Shown piece by piece: positions 43,555 to 52,597 of a stretch of 64,000 bases of DNA. Numbering within the stretch: the stretch's first letter is position 1; each line of letters begins with the position of its first letter. Source of the DNA: Chryseobacterium sp. BGARF1 (lineage in GTDB: Bacteria; Bacteroidota; Bacteroidia; Flavobacteriales; Weeksellaceae); the NCBI RefSeq assembly GCF_001677955.1, contig NZ_LELA01000042.1, positions 146,753-210,752 of the forward strand, given 5' to 3'. The translations under genes were made by a program, and so were the position numbers. Under the pieces are notes generated by a model, which saw only the letters and a list, made by a program, of their open reading frames with translations, had not been told where the DNA came from and did not search any database.

Positions 43555-43584
43555 AAGCAGATTTATGAATTCATAGATCTGCTT
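43555..43584. terminator. Bidirectional terminator between menD and the pab genes
   Basis: AAGCAGAT pairs with ATCTGCTT and the interior TATGAATTCATA is self-complementary, giving a nearly perfect palindrome over 30 bases. It lies between convergent genes. Confidence 0.75.
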
Positions 43585-43610
43585 AAGTATATTGCTTTAA
43601 TAGAAAAAAA

Positions 43611-44237
43611 TTACATATCCAAATAATCATTATTTCTCGGTAGATTGCTGATTTTGTGAATCGGGTAAATAAACATATCATCAAAATCATTCATTGCATT
43701 AATCAATTGAAAATGTGAGAATTCTTTAATATTTTGCAAAGTAATTTCAGCCTCTTTTATTTTCTTTTTCTTTAAAAGATATTGTCTTTGCACTCCATTT
43801 AAAAGATAAGTAGATGGCGTAAACCAATCTTTCCCTTTTTGGAATAATATATTTGAAAATGAAGTATCTGTGATGTGGTTGTTCTTAACAATAATAATTT
43901 CCTCAGCCTTAGATTTTGTTTTCATTTTCTCAAGCTCTTTACGGTCTTCAAACTTAAAAGAATAATCATAACTATTATTTTCAACCAACTGAAAATCCTG
44001 AATTTCAGGAATCGCGTAAGGCATCATCATCGTTCTGAATTTTTTATCAAGATCATAAACAAGTCGCAGTTTGTATAAACCGTCTTCGTCGTGCTCAAGA
44101 TCTTTAAAAATCTTAGCCAAATCAATAGAACCTTCTTTCCCAAAATGGGCGAAAGTCTCATTCACACGTTTTTGGTGAAACTCCAACAAGAATAATTCCT
44201 GATCTTCTACTTTAATACTTTCAATAAATTGGGACAT
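43611..44237 (-). CDS. pabC: Aminotransferase class IV, 4-amino-4-deoxychorismate lyase-like
   Basis: The 208-residue PLP enzyme is shorter than classical PabC (about 270) but has the fold-type IV segments: FHQKRVNETFAHFG near the start, LRLVYDL, and the ITDTSFSNILFQKGKDWFTPST motif with a terminal GVQRQYLL. Its start overlaps pabB by 17 bases, which strongly supports 4-amino-4-deoxychorismate lyase, the last step of p-aminobenzoate synthesis for folate. The PLP-binding Lys is probably in the KSKAEEIIIVKNN stretch. Symbol by context. Confidence 0.85.
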   Translation of the reverse strand: MSQFIESIKVEDQELFLLEFHQKRVNETFAHFGKEGSIDLAKIFKDLEHDEDGLYKLRLVYDLDKKFRTMMMPYAIPEIQDFQLVENNSYDYSFKFEDRKELEKMKTKSKAEEIIIVKNNHITDTSFSNILFQKGKDWFTPSTYLLNGVQRQYLLKKKKIKEAEITLQNIKEFSHFQLINAMNDFDDMFIYPIHKISNLPRNNDYLDM

Positions 44238-45198
44238 AGATTTTATTTTTCATTTCTTCGTACTCGTCTTCTAACTTGCTCATGTGCGTAATTCCGCCAC
44301 CGCTTTTGAAATACAGCTGATCTTCTTCTTTTTCAATAAAACGGATCATTACACAACTGTCTAAATCTTTTCCATCAAACCAACCGCAAACTCCGGTATA
44401 AAAATCTCTATCGAAACCTTCTGCTTCAAGGATAATTTCTAACGTTTTAGGTTTTGGCGCTCCTAAAATAGAACCTGCAGGCAAAAGTTTCTGCATGATG
44501 CTTCCCACTTTTCCTTTAAACTCAGGTTTTAAATTACCTGAAATTTCGGAACTCATGGCATACAGATCTTTCTGTTTTGTTTTCAGAAAATCAATATACT
44601 GGAATTTATCAACTTTCACATCATCTGCAACCATACTCAAATCATTCCTAAGCAAATCGACCACCGTATAATGCTCGGCTTTCTCTTTTTTATCATTCTT
44701 CAAAACCTCTGCAGCATTCTCTAAAGATGCATCAATTGTACCTTTCATCGGATAGGTCTGGATTTTATCATCAACAATCTTCACAAAAGTTTCAGGAGAA
44801 AAAAATACGAAAAAATCTTTATATAAAACCTTGTATTTTGCCTGAGAATGATGAAAAATTTCTTCTAAACTGAGATTGGTCTCAATTTTTGTTTTTCGGG
44901 TGTAATTGGCTAAATAAGAATTTCCTAAACGAATATTATTTTGAACGTGATTAAAACCTTTTTTAAAGCTTTCTAGCGATTCCGGAAATGATTTTAACTC
45001 TATCTTTTTATCTAAATCCTTTTGCTTTTCTACATTCGAAAAACCCTGAAAATCAATCAACAAGCCTTCTTTTTTAATTTCATTTTCTGTGAAGATTTCT
45101 ACCTGATTAACTAGAAAGTCTATGATAAAGAAAAAGGGAACTTTCTGATGTGAAAGTTCGTCCATTTCAATAAATTTTTGATGATTCGCTGAAAACAT
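44221..45198 (-). CDS. pabB: Aminodeoxychorismate synthase component I
   Basis: This 325-residue chorismate-binding enzyme makes 4-amino-4-deoxychorismate from chorismate and ammonia. The catalytic core is visible: YLANYTRKTKI, FFVFFSPETFV, YPMKGTIDASLENA, VDLLRNDLSMV, LLPAGSILGAPKPKTLEII and CGWFDGKDLDSCVMIRF. It lacks the long N-terminal domain of E. coli PabB, as is usual in Flavobacteriia. Start is ATG 45198, just after a -7 box; an alternative is ATG 45165. A longer frame starting with GTG would invade the divergent gene and is rejected. Confidence 0.92.
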   Translation of the reverse strand: MFSANHQKFIEMDELSHQKVPFFFIIDFLVNQVEIFTENEIKKEGLLIDFQGFSNVEKQKDLDKKIELKSFPESLESFKKGFNHVQNNIRLGNSYLANYTRKTKIETNLSLEEIFHHSQAKYKVLYKDFFVFFSPETFVKIVDDKIQTYPMKGTIDASLENAAEVLKNDKKEKAEHYTVVDLLRNDLSMVADDVKVDKFQYIDFLKTKQKDLYAMSSEISGNLKPEFKGKVGSIMQKLLPAGSILGAPKPKTLEIILEAEGFDRDFYTGVCGWFDGKDLDSCVMIRFIEKEEDQLYFKSGGGITHMSKLEDEYEEMKNKIYVPIY

Positions 45199-45201
45199 TC
45201 C

Positions 45202-45231
45202 GCAAAAGTAGTTATTGATGTTTACTTTTGC
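45202..45231. promoter_or_regulatory. Divergent -7 boxes forming a dyad between pabB and the membrane gene
   Basis: GCAAAAGTA and TACTTTTGC are exact complements 12 bases apart. Each is a TACTTTTG box on its own strand, pointing to pabB (4 bases before its ATG) and to the gene at 45246 (15 bases before its ATG). RNA polymerase could not bind both at once. Confidence 0.6.
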
Positions 45232-45245
45232 ATAAAATTTTTTCA

Positions 45246-45980
45246 ATGCAGGAGCAATATCCACAAAAACCAGGAATCGACTTTATCTTAAAGCAGGCAT
45301 TTTTTTATTGGAATAAAACATTGGTGTACCAATTACTATTCTCACTTATCTATTTGTCTCTGTTTTCTACGGTTTTCTTATACTTTTCGGGACGATACGG
45401 AATTATGGATCAACTTTTGGGTGCTATGTCTGATTATATGAAAATAGGACCTGCCGGATTAGACCAGTATAAAAATAATATTTCTACCATCATAGCAAGT
45501 GAAGGGTTTCAGAACTTCTATCTTGGCTTGGTGGGAACTTTGATTTTTCTTTATCCATTAAATTTAGGCTTTTTTCAAATTTACAGAAAGATTGATTTAA
45601 AAGAACAGGTTGAAATGTCAGATTTATTTGTTGGATACAACGGATTGAATTTTTTTAGATATGCAAGCTACTTTATATTCTGGTATTTCTTATACAGCAT
45701 TATTGCCCAAACTGTTATTCTTCCCGTTATTTGGGTGATGCTTACCTTGTTTGTAGCACCATTAATGTTTTTCCAGAACAAAACTATTTTTGAAGGAATC
45801 GCTTTAAACTGGAAAGCTTTAAAAATGTATTTCATCGAAATATTGGTCTGTACAATGGTGGCTGTTTTATTTAAATATGTTGGTTTTGCAATATTTTTAG
45901 TTGGTGGATTACTTACTTTTCCATTTTGGAATGCGATGATTTATTCTTTATATAAAACTATTTTCACAGAAAAAGCTTAA
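45246..45980 (+). CDS. Membrane protein, paralogue of the next gene
   Basis: The 244-residue protein has about six membrane helices. The start MQEQYPQKPGIDFILKQAFFYWNKTL is followed by a long span, and the middle has the motif DLKEQVEMSDLFVGYNGLNFFRYAS. The next gene has the same order, with VPIEFSDLFIGYRQNLGNILLYS. Relatives are sometimes mislabelled 'beta-carotene 15,15'-monooxygenase', which nothing here supports. I chose ATG 45246 over a TTG 18 bases earlier that overlaps the promoter box. Function unknown. Confidence 0.8.
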   Translation: MQEQYPQKPGIDFILKQAFFYWNKTLVYQLLFSLIYLSLFSTVFLYFSGRYGIMDQLLGAMSDYMKIGPAGLDQYKNNISTIIASEGFQNFYLGLVGTLIFLYPLNLGFFQIYRKIDLKEQVEMSDLFVGYNGLNFFRYASYFIFWYFLYSIIAQTVILPVIWVMLTLFVAPLMFFQNKTIFEGIALNWKALKMYFIEILVCTMVAVLFKYVGFAIFLVGGLLTFPFWNAMIYSLYKTIFTEKA

Positions 45981-46020
45981 TTTTTGATAAGAATGGTATC
46001 TTTTTGTTCTTAAAAAAAGT

Positions 46021-46028
46021 TAAATTTG
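46021..46028 (+). promoter_or_regulatory. Candidate -7 box before the second membrane gene
   Basis: TAAATTTG lies 22 bases before the ATG at 46051. The nearest upstream TTTG is only 14 bases away, so the fit is partial. Confidence 0.35.
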
Positions 46029-46050
46029 AGAAACATTAAAAATAAACACC

Positions 46051-46788
46051 ATGTCAGAATTTAACGAATTTGATCAGCAAGGTTCAGCTCCTGAACGAAA
46101 TACTGGATCTATTATTTCTCATGCTTTCGAAATGTATAAAGGCGTTTTTCTTTATGCTTTGGTAATGATGATTATTTATGTTATTGCAGATTCTATTATA
46201 CAATCTATGACAGGATTAAATTTTTATTCGAATTACAGCAGTTTCAGTAATTTTGATGAAGACAACTATAGAAGTATTTTGATAGACAGACCGGGAATGT
46301 CTCTTTATTATTCATTTTCAGGTTTATTGAGTATTCTGTTGTCCCCTCTTTATGTGGGTTTAATTTACATAGCTAATAAATTTAATACGAAAGTACCAAT
46401 CGAGTTTTCAGATCTCTTTATTGGTTACCGTCAAAATCTAGGTAATATTTTATTGTATAGCTTGATTACCAATATTATTTTATGGGTTTCTCTTGCTATG
46501 TGCTTTATTCCGTTTTTATTTGTGTATCCATTATTTTTTCTTGGCTATCCTATTCTTTTATTTGAAAATACTAATGCGATGGACGCTATTTCAAAAACCT
46601 ATAATATTGTCAAAGAAAATTATAGTATTTTTTGGGGAACAGCAATTTTAGGTGGACTTATTACACTTTCCGGAATATTACTTTGCTGTGTTGGTATAAT
46701 TTTTACTTATCCATTTGTCTATATAGCTATGTACTCTGCATACTGTGCTTATTTAGGTAAACCACGACAAATAACATATAATAAATGA
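46051..46788 (+). CDS. Membrane protein, paralogue of the preceding gene
   Basis: The 245-residue protein has six likely membrane helices and begins with a short acidic, soluble N-terminus (MSEFNEFDQQGSAPERNTGSII). It shares with its neighbour the SDLF-GY motif after the third helix, followed by NAMDAISKTYNIVKENYSIFWG, reminiscent of glycerophosphodiester phosphodiesterase membrane domains or DUF4013-like proteins. Its stop TGA overlaps the ATG of the AI-2E gene (ATGA), so they are translationally coupled. Confidence 0.82.
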   Translation: MSEFNEFDQQGSAPERNTGSIISHAFEMYKGVFLYALVMMIIYVIADSIIQSMTGLNFYSNYSSFSNFDEDNYRSILIDRPGMSLYYSFSGLLSILLSPLYVGLIYIANKFNTKVPIEFSDLFIGYRQNLGNILLYSLITNIILWVSLAMCFIPFLFVYPLFFLGYPILLFENTNAMDAISKTYNIVKENYSIFWGTAILGGLITLSGILLCCVGIIFTYPFVYIAMYSAYCAYLGKPRQITYNK

Positions 46789-47885
46789 TACCACAAAATA
46801 AAGACAAACAAATCAGCAGCACAACGATAAAGCAGGTTTCTTTGCTTGCAATTATTTTGGTTTTAACCGGGTTGGTCTGTTTTAATCTTGCGCTATTTAT
46901 CCCTTCTGTTTTGGGAGCAATTACCATTTATGTAGTTTGCAGAAACTATAATTTTTACCTGCAGGAAGAACGAAAATGGAAACCTTGGGCTGCTGCTTTG
47001 GTTCTCATGTTCGCTAGTTTAATTATTATCATTCTTCCGGTATATTTTATTGCCGACCTCTTAATTGAAAAGCTTGGAAATGCACAAGCTTATATGAATA
47101 AATTTAACATCTTCGTAGACAAAATTCACAGTTTCGTTTATGAAAAAACAAGTTTTGATCTTCTGAGTAAAGAAAATATGACGAAGTTGAAAGATGTTGC
47201 CGGACGATATTCTACATCAGCGTTAAGCGGAACGTTTAATGTATTGACCATCATTATGTCAATGTATTTTATTCTTTATTTTATGTTTGAAAGACCTAGG
47301 TTCTTCGAGAGAATTTTAGCTTCTGCAGCTCCTCTGAAAAGATCTAATGTTTCTTTAATCGGAGAGAAGATGCGTAAACTGATTATGGCAAATGCGATAG
47401 GAATTCCTGTTGTAGCGCTTGGTCAGGGCATTGTTGCCCTTATTGGTTATTTCATTTTTGGAGCGCCAAGTCCCATTTTACTTTTTGCCTTAACTGCCGT
47501 TGCTTCGATGATCCCGATTGTGGGAGCGGGAATTGTATATGTTCCAATATGTATTTTTATGATTGCTGAAGGACAAACAGGTCCCGGAATTGGTCTTGGA
47601 ATTTACTGTTTGGTAGTGGTTGGTTTAACCGATAACGTCCTTCGTTTTACTTTGCTTAAAAAATTGGAAGACATTCACCCTTTAAATACCGTTTTCGGAA
47701 TTATTATGGGAATGAATTTATTTGGATTTATGGGATTGATTTTCGGACCCATATTAGTGTCATTTACCTTACTTTTGATTCAGGTATATAGAAACGAGTT
47801 CTCTGATGATGACACTCCTGAGCTTCAACTTTCAGATAAAGACAAGGGCGAAGATTTAGAAAATAAAATTGACTTAATAGTTTAA
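46785..47885 (+). CDS. AI-2E family transporter, second copy
   Basis: The 366-residue permease has about eight spans. Conserved family blocks are the early SVLGAITIYVVCRNYNFYL, the middle YFILYFMFERPRFFERIL and the terminal repeats GAPSPILLFALTAVASMIPIVGAGI and DNVLRFTLLKKLEDIHPLNTVFGIIMG. It is only distantly similar to the copy at 10169-11281 and has a strongly acidic C-terminal tail (DKDKGEDLENKID) instead of a basic one. The coupling with the membrane gene upstream may mean a joint complex. Substrate unknown. Confidence 0.88.
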   Translation: MIPQNKDKQISSTTIKQVSLLAIILVLTGLVCFNLALFIPSVLGAITIYVVCRNYNFYLQEERKWKPWAAALVLMFASLIIIILPVYFIADLLIEKLGNAQAYMNKFNIFVDKIHSFVYEKTSFDLLSKENMTKLKDVAGRYSTSALSGTFNVLTIIMSMYFILYFMFERPRFFERILASAAPLKRSNVSLIGEKMRKLIMANAIGIPVVALGQGIVALIGYFIFGAPSPILLFALTAVASMIPIVGAGIVYVPICIFMIAEGQTGPGIGLGIYCLVVVGLTDNVLRFTLLKKLEDIHPLNTVFGIIMGMNLFGFMGLIFGPILVSFTLLLIQVYRNEFSDDDTPELQLSDKDKGEDLENKIDLIV

Positions 47886-47889
47886 AAAA

Positions 47890-48156
47890 ATGGAGCAAGG
47901 AATAAATCCTGAGATTTTACAGGAAATATGTGTGGTAAAAATGCCTTTCGGAAAATATAAAGACACTATTTTAGCTGATCTTCCAATAAGTTATCTGGAA
48001 TGGTTTCAACGCCAGGGAATGCCTCCCGGAAAACTTGGAATGCAGCTTTCTACGATTTACGAAATAAAATTAAATGGTTTGATGGATTTGCTTACACCTC
48101 TTCGTGGTGGAAAAGTGAGTTATGAAAAACCTAAAACCAAGATTTATAAGCTTTAA
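47890..48156 (+). CDS. DUF3820 family protein
   Basis: An 88-residue cytoplasmic protein with the characteristic KMPFGKYKDTILADLPISYLEWFQRQGMPPGKLG arrangement of DUF3820 (putative quorum-sensing-regulated or nuclease-associated small proteins). The MPFGK-Y motif resembles the small exonuclease-associated 'FGKHKGKT' modules found at the end of some DEDD exonucleases. It starts 4 bases after the AI-2E stop and so belongs to the same operon. Function unknown. Confidence 0.85.
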   Translation: MEQGINPEILQEICVVKMPFGKYKDTILADLPISYLEWFQRQGMPPGKLGMQLSTIYEIKLNGLMDLLTPLRGGKVSYEKPKTKIYKL

Positions 48157-48171
48157 ATATTTTATAAAAGT

Positions 48172-48198
48172 TTCGGCGGTACTTTTGGTACCGCCGAA
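48172..48198. terminator. Bidirectional terminator
   Basis: TTCGGCGGTAC and GTACCGCCGAA form an 11-base perfect stem around TTTTG, between convergent genes (DUF3820 and the VOC protein). Confidence 0.82.
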
Positions 48199-48221
48199 TA
48201 TATTTTCAATCAAGGAATAAA

Positions 48222-48596
48222 TTATTTTGGTTCCCACAACTCAACTTTATTTCCTTCTAAATCGAGAATGTGAACAAATTTCCCAAAATCATACACGGCA
48301 ATTTCGTCAAGGATCGTTACTTCCTCTTTTTTTAATTCTTCAACTAAAGATTCTAAATTCTCAACGGTATAATTGATCATAAATTCTCTTTTAGAAGGCT
48401 CAAAATATTCCGTTGTTTCTTTGGTTGGGCTCCAAGTCAGAGAACCTTTAGCATCAGCATCCGACATTTCCTTCCAATTAAATGTTGCTCCGTATTCGTT
48501 GGTATCAACTCCTAAATGGGTTTTGTACCATTCTCTCATTTTAATTGGATCTTTAGATTTGAAGAAAATACCTCCAATTCCTGTTACTCTTTTCAT
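48222..48596 (-). CDS. VOC superfamily (glyoxalase/bleomycin-resistance-like) protein
   Basis: The 124-residue protein is one vicinal-oxygen-chelate unit: GIGGIFFKSKDPIKMREWYKTHLGVD at the start, strand FMINYTVENLE in the middle and HILDLEGNKVELWEPK at the end (with the metal-binding Glu in VELWEP and the His of VHILDL). Such proteins act as dimers on small molecules, and the substrate cannot be inferred. It begins 26 bases downstream of the uvrB stop on the same strand, so it may be co-transcribed with uvrB. Confidence 0.87.
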   Translation of the reverse strand: MKRVTGIGGIFFKSKDPIKMREWYKTHLGVDTNEYGATFNWKEMSDADAKGSLTWSPTKETTEYFEPSKREFMINYTVENLESLVEELKKEEVTILDEIAVYDFGKFVHILDLEGNKVELWEPK

Positions 48597-48622
48597 TATA
48601 TCGTTTTAGTTTATTTAAATAA

Positions 48623-50614
48623 TTATCCTTTTAAAGCTACAATTTCATCTCTCAGTTTTGCTGCTTTTATAAAATCAAGATTTTTTGCGGCAGCTTCCAT
48701 TTCTTTTTGCTTTTGAGCAATCATTTTTTCGATATCTTCAGTAGCATAGGTCGCTTTTACTTCGGCAACTTTTTGGGTAATTTCCTTTTGAGTATATTTT
48801 TCGTCAGGGAAATCTTTACTTCTGCCGACAAGATTTTCAGAGATCTTTTTATTTAAAGCCGTCGGAACCTTCCCATGTTCCTCATTGTACTGCATTTGTT
48901 TTGCACGACGATATTCAGTTTCATCAAGAGCTGCCTGCATCGATTTGGTAATTTTATCGGCATACATAATGGCTCGACCATTAACATTTCTCGCAGCACG
49001 ACCAACGGTCTGTATCATAGACCTTCTACTTCTCAACATTCCTTCTTTATCGGCATCTAAAATGGCAACCAACGAAACTTCTGGTAGATCAAGACCTTCT
49101 CTCAATAAATTGACTCCAATTAAAACATCAAAAACACCGAGACGCAGATCCTGCATGATTTGAATACGCTCTAAAGTTTCAACATCCGAGTGAATATATC
49201 TTGTTCTGATTCCGAATTTGGTGAAATATTTGGTGAGTTCTTCCGCCATTTTTTTGGTTAAAGTCGTCACTAAAACTCTTTCGTCAATTTCAGCACGCTT
49301 ATTTATTTCTTCCATCAGATCATCAATCTGATTTAATGAAGGTCTTACTTCAATAATAGGATCTAAAAGTCCTGTCGGACGGATAATCTGCTCCACATAT
49401 TCACCACCAGTTTTCTCCAGTTCGTAATCTGCAGGAGTTGCCGAAACATAAATGACCTGATTTTGAATGGCTTCAAATTCTTCAAACTTTAAAGGTCTGT
49501 TATCCATCGCTGCAGGAAGTCGGAAACCATACTCTACCAATGCTTCTTTACGGCTTCTGTCACCACCGTACATCGCATGTACCTGCGGAACTGTAACGTG
49601 GCTTTCATCGATCACCATTAAGAAATCTTTTGGAAAATAATCTAAAAGGCAGAAAGGGCGAGATCCAGGAAGTCTTCCGTCGAGATAGCGCGAATAATTT
49701 TCAATTCCCGAACAATAACCAAGTTCTTTAATCATTTCAAGGTCCAGCTCAGTTCTTTCCTGCAGTCTTTTTGATTCTAAAGGTTTGCCGATTTCTGAGA
49801 AAAAGTCGACCTGTTTTACCATATCATCCTGTATTTCTTTTATCGCACCGTTCAAAGTTTCTTTTGTCGTTACGAAAAGATTGGCTGGATAGATTTGAAT
49901 TTGGTCAAAATTGGAAGTTACATTTCCCGAGACAGGATCAAAGCTTTGAATTTTTTCAATTTCATCCCCAAAAAACTGAATTCTTATTCCGTTATCGGCA
50001 TAGGCAGGAAATACATCAATCACATCTCCTTTCACACGAAACGTCCCTCGCTGAAAGTCAGCCAACGTTCTTGAATACAACGCATTAACCAAAGAATGAA
50101 GCAATGCTGTTCGTGTTGTTTTTTCACCAATCTCAAGAGAAATTAATGATTTATGAAATTCAGCGGGATTCCCAACCCCATAAATACATGATACTGAGGC
50201 AACAATCAAAATATCTCTTCTTCCTGAAAGCAAACTTGCAATTGCCGAAAGACGTAATTTTTCTACCTCTTCATTGATGCTTAAGTCTTTTTCTATATAA
50301 GTTCCTGAGCTTGCAATATAAGCTTCGGGTTGATAGTAATCATAGTAACTCACGAAATATTCAACAGCATTGTCGGGATAGAATTCTTTAAATTCCATAA
50401 AAAGCTGAGCCGCCAAAGTTTTGTTGTGCGCCAAGACCAAAGTGGGTTTCTGAACGTTATTCACAACATTAGCAACAGTAAATGTTTTCCCGGAACCCGT
50501 TACCCCAAGCAAAGTTTGATATTTTTCGCCAATTTCTATTCCGGCGGTCAATTTTTCAATTGCTTTGGGCTGATCTCCTGTAGGTTGATATTCTGATTGA
50601 AGTTTGAATTGCAT
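48623..50614 (-). CDS. uvrB: Excinuclease ABC subunit B
   Basis: The 663-residue helicase-like protein verifies damage in nucleotide excision repair. It shows Walker A GVTGSGKT (about 39-46), the beta-hairpin SYYDYYQPEAYI (about 90-101) that inserts between DNA strands, helicase motifs DESHVTVPQ and QTVGRAARN, and the C-terminal UVR domain (LDFIKAAKLRDEI) that binds UvrC and UvrA. Length is standard. uvrA and uvrC are not in this window. Confidence 0.98.
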   Translation of the reverse strand: MQFKLQSEYQPTGDQPKAIEKLTAGIEIGEKYQTLLGVTGSGKTFTVANVVNNVQKPTLVLAHNKTLAAQLFMEFKEFYPDNAVEYFVSYYDYYQPEAYIASSGTYIEKDLSINEEVEKLRLSAIASLLSGRRDILIVASVSCIYGVGNPAEFHKSLISLEIGEKTTRTALLHSLVNALYSRTLADFQRGTFRVKGDVIDVFPAYADNGIRIQFFGDEIEKIQSFDPVSGNVTSNFDQIQIYPANLFVTTKETLNGAIKEIQDDMVKQVDFFSEIGKPLESKRLQERTELDLEMIKELGYCSGIENYSRYLDGRLPGSRPFCLLDYFPKDFLMVIDESHVTVPQVHAMYGGDRSRKEALVEYGFRLPAAMDNRPLKFEEFEAIQNQVIYVSATPADYELEKTGGEYVEQIIRPTGLLDPIIEVRPSLNQIDDLMEEINKRAEIDERVLVTTLTKKMAEELTKYFTKFGIRTRYIHSDVETLERIQIMQDLRLGVFDVLIGVNLLREGLDLPEVSLVAILDADKEGMLRSRRSMIQTVGRAARNVNGRAIMYADKITKSMQAALDETEYRRAKQMQYNEEHGKVPTALNKKISENLVGRSKDFPDEKYTQKEITQKVAEVKATYATEDIEKMIAQKQKEMEAAAKNLDFIKAAKLRDEIVALKG

Positions 50615-50706
50615 AGAACAAATTTAGGAAATAAAAAAATGCAACGATGAAGAGTGAAGTCATAAAATTATGATTTCTGATTTAGATGAAATTTTAATTA
50701 ATAAGA

Positions 50707-50733
50707 AACCGCAAAGCATCAAACTTTGCGGTT
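50707..50733. terminator. Terminator-like hairpin after the blaR1-like gene
   Basis: AACCGCAAAG and CTTTGCGGTT form a 10-base stem around a 7-base loop, 32 bases beyond the stop codon on the minus strand. Confidence 0.75.
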
Positions 50734-50764
50734 GAAATTGATATAGCTCAAAGCGCTATTATAT

Positions 50765-52201
50765 TTATTGTGCTTCTTTGTAAATTTCAAAATTCATAGC
50801 GATAGGAATTTTATACTGATACGCTACAGGCTCACCATCTTTTGTAGCGGGTTTCCAGGTTACATTGTCATTTGCCAGTTTTGTAACTCTATATATTTCA
50901 TTGTTAATTTTTTCATTTTCTCCAGATATTTTGATATCTCTTACCATTCCATTTTGACCAACAACAAAAGTTATGGTAGATTTTACTAACCCTTCATTAC
51001 CTGTCATTACAGCACTATTAAAACTTGTTTGAATCAAATTTCTCAATTTATTGACTCCTCCTGGATATTCTGCAGGCACCAAGTTCGCAGCAACTCCTTC
51101 CATTGCTGTCGAAATATCTTGAATCATTTTCGAGTCTGGTTTCTCTGACATCGTTTTTACTTCTGAAACCTTTGCATTGATGTTTTTTCTAGGAGAAATT
51201 GTATCTTTTTTAATCTCATTATATGCTACTCCATTAAAACCAATCCCAATTTCTTTATTTTTTACAAATTTTTCGCTGTTTGAATTTGTCATTAGAGGAG
51301 TATTTTTCTCTTGAAAAATATTGAGGTCAGGATTGTCGGTTGTATCTTTTGCATATGTTTTTTCTGCAAAAACGATTGCTAAAACAGCAAATACCGGTAC
51401 TGCAAGATAGTTTTTTACCTTCGCAAATTTTGAATTTTCATTATTCATCATAATAAATCTTTTTTTGGTGTTATTAAAATTAAACTGATGGATTAAGGGA
51501 AGATTCTGTTGTTTTAAAATTTCCTGTAGAATGAGTTCCTGATAACTTTTTATGTTTTTATTCTTACTAATTACACTTTCGTCAGCAATAAACTCATGAT
51601 TATCGACCATCGCTTTTTTATAGAAATAGATAAAAGGATTGATCCAGAAAACAGCCTTTAAAACCTCTACAAAAAGAATATCTACAGAATGCTTTTGTTT
51701 TATATGAATTTCTTCGTGTAGAAATACAGAATCTTCAATTTTAGAATCTTTAAAATAAGTTTCTGAAAGGTAAATGGTATTCCAAAAACTGAAAGGAGCA
51801 AGATTTTGTTTCAGAAGAAGAACAGTTCTGTTTTGATACTTAATTTTTATTCCTTTTAATTTTTTAATTTTTAAAACTGAATAAACAATCTTGAAAAGCA
51901 AAAAAGCAGCGATACTACAATAAATGATTAAAAGAATTGGTGTATAATCAAAACTTTCCTGCTGCGTTACGATTTGCGCTTCTACAGGCTGTTCAATACT
52001 TTCTACAAAAACTGTTGCTGGAATTTCTTTTGCAACTTCTTTCGTCTCTATCGTTGCAAATGGAATGCATAATGAAAATAGCAAAGCTGCAATTAAGTAA
52101 AACCTATTGAATGTAAAAGTCTTTTCTTTTACTAAAAACACATGATACAAACCCAGCAAAATACCCGAACACAGAATTATTTTTAAAACGATTGTTGCCA
52201 T
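50765..52201 (-). CDS. M56 (BlaR1/MecR1-like) metallopeptidase with C-terminal TonB domain
   Basis: The 478-residue protein has four membrane helices (about 2-22, 34-50, 88-110, 265-283). Between the third and fourth lies the M56 zinc site HEEIH at 162-166, in LHEEIHIKQKHSVD. After the last helix comes a periplasmic linker of about 95 residues and a TonB C-terminal domain (PAEYPGGVNKLRNLI through VAYQYKIPIAMNFEIYKE). Where BlaR1 has a beta-lactam sensor, this has a TonB tail, a common Bacteroidota variant with unknown ligand. The protease is expected to relieve repression by the BlaI protein encoded two bases upstream. Confidence 0.9.
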   Translation of the reverse strand: MATIVLKIILCSGILLGLYHVFLVKEKTFTFNRFYLIAALLFSLCIPFATIETKEVAKEIPATVFVESIEQPVEAQIVTQQESFDYTPILLIIYCSIAAFLLFKIVYSVLKIKKLKGIKIKYQNRTVLLLKQNLAPFSFWNTIYLSETYFKDSKIEDSVFLHEEIHIKQKHSVDILFVEVLKAVFWINPFIYFYKKAMVDNHEFIADESVISKNKNIKSYQELILQEILKQQNLPLIHQFNFNNTKKRFIMMNNENSKFAKVKNYLAVPVFAVLAIVFAEKTYAKDTTDNPDLNIFQEKNTPLMTNSNSEKFVKNKEIGIGFNGVAYNEIKKDTISPRKNINAKVSEVKTMSEKPDSKMIQDISTAMEGVAANLVPAEYPGGVNKLRNLIQTSFNSAVMTGNEGLVKSTITFVVGQNGMVRDIKISGENEKINNEIYRVTKLANDNVTWKPATKDGEPVAYQYKIPIAMNFEIYKEAQ

Positions 52202-52203
52202 GA

Positions 52204-52575
52204 CTATTTTTTTATCTTTTCATCGATAATATCCCGAAGTTCTTTCAATTGCTTCTGCGACAGTTTAGAATTTGAAGTAAAAAACGATGCAAACTGCGTT
52301 ACTGAGCTGTTGAAAAAACGGTCAATCATAGAAGTCATTTCATCATTGAAATATTCTCCTTTTGCCACTTTCGGGAAATACTCGCGAGAGTTTCCAAAAA
52401 GTTTGAAGCCTACCAGATCTTTATTCTGCATTCTTTTAAGCACCGTTGCCACAGTAGTTGTTGCCGGTTTAGGATCAGGATATGATTCTAAAATATCTTT
52501 CAAAAATGCTTTTTCTTTTTCCCAAAGAATATCCATCAATATTTTTTCTGAGTTTGTGAGTTTTATTTCATTCAT
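52204..52575 (-). CDS. blaI: BlaI/MecI/CopY family transcriptional repressor
   Basis: The 123-residue winged-helix protein starts NEIKLTNSEKILMDILWEKEKAFLKDILE and has the recognition region KPATTTVATVLKRMQNKDLVGF (about 36-57), typical of the family, and a C-terminal dimerisation helix. It should repress its own operon and possibly other genes, and be inactivated by the M56 protein encoded 2 bases downstream. A matching dyad lies in front of it. Confidence 0.93.
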   Translation of the reverse strand: MNEIKLTNSEKILMDILWEKEKAFLKDILESYPDPKPATTTVATVLKRMQNKDLVGFKLFGNSREYFPKVAKGEYFNDEMTSMIDRFFNSSVTQFASFFTSNSKLSQKQLKELRDIIDEKIKK

Positions 52576-52597
52576 ATTCTACAATGTTAAATCTTAC

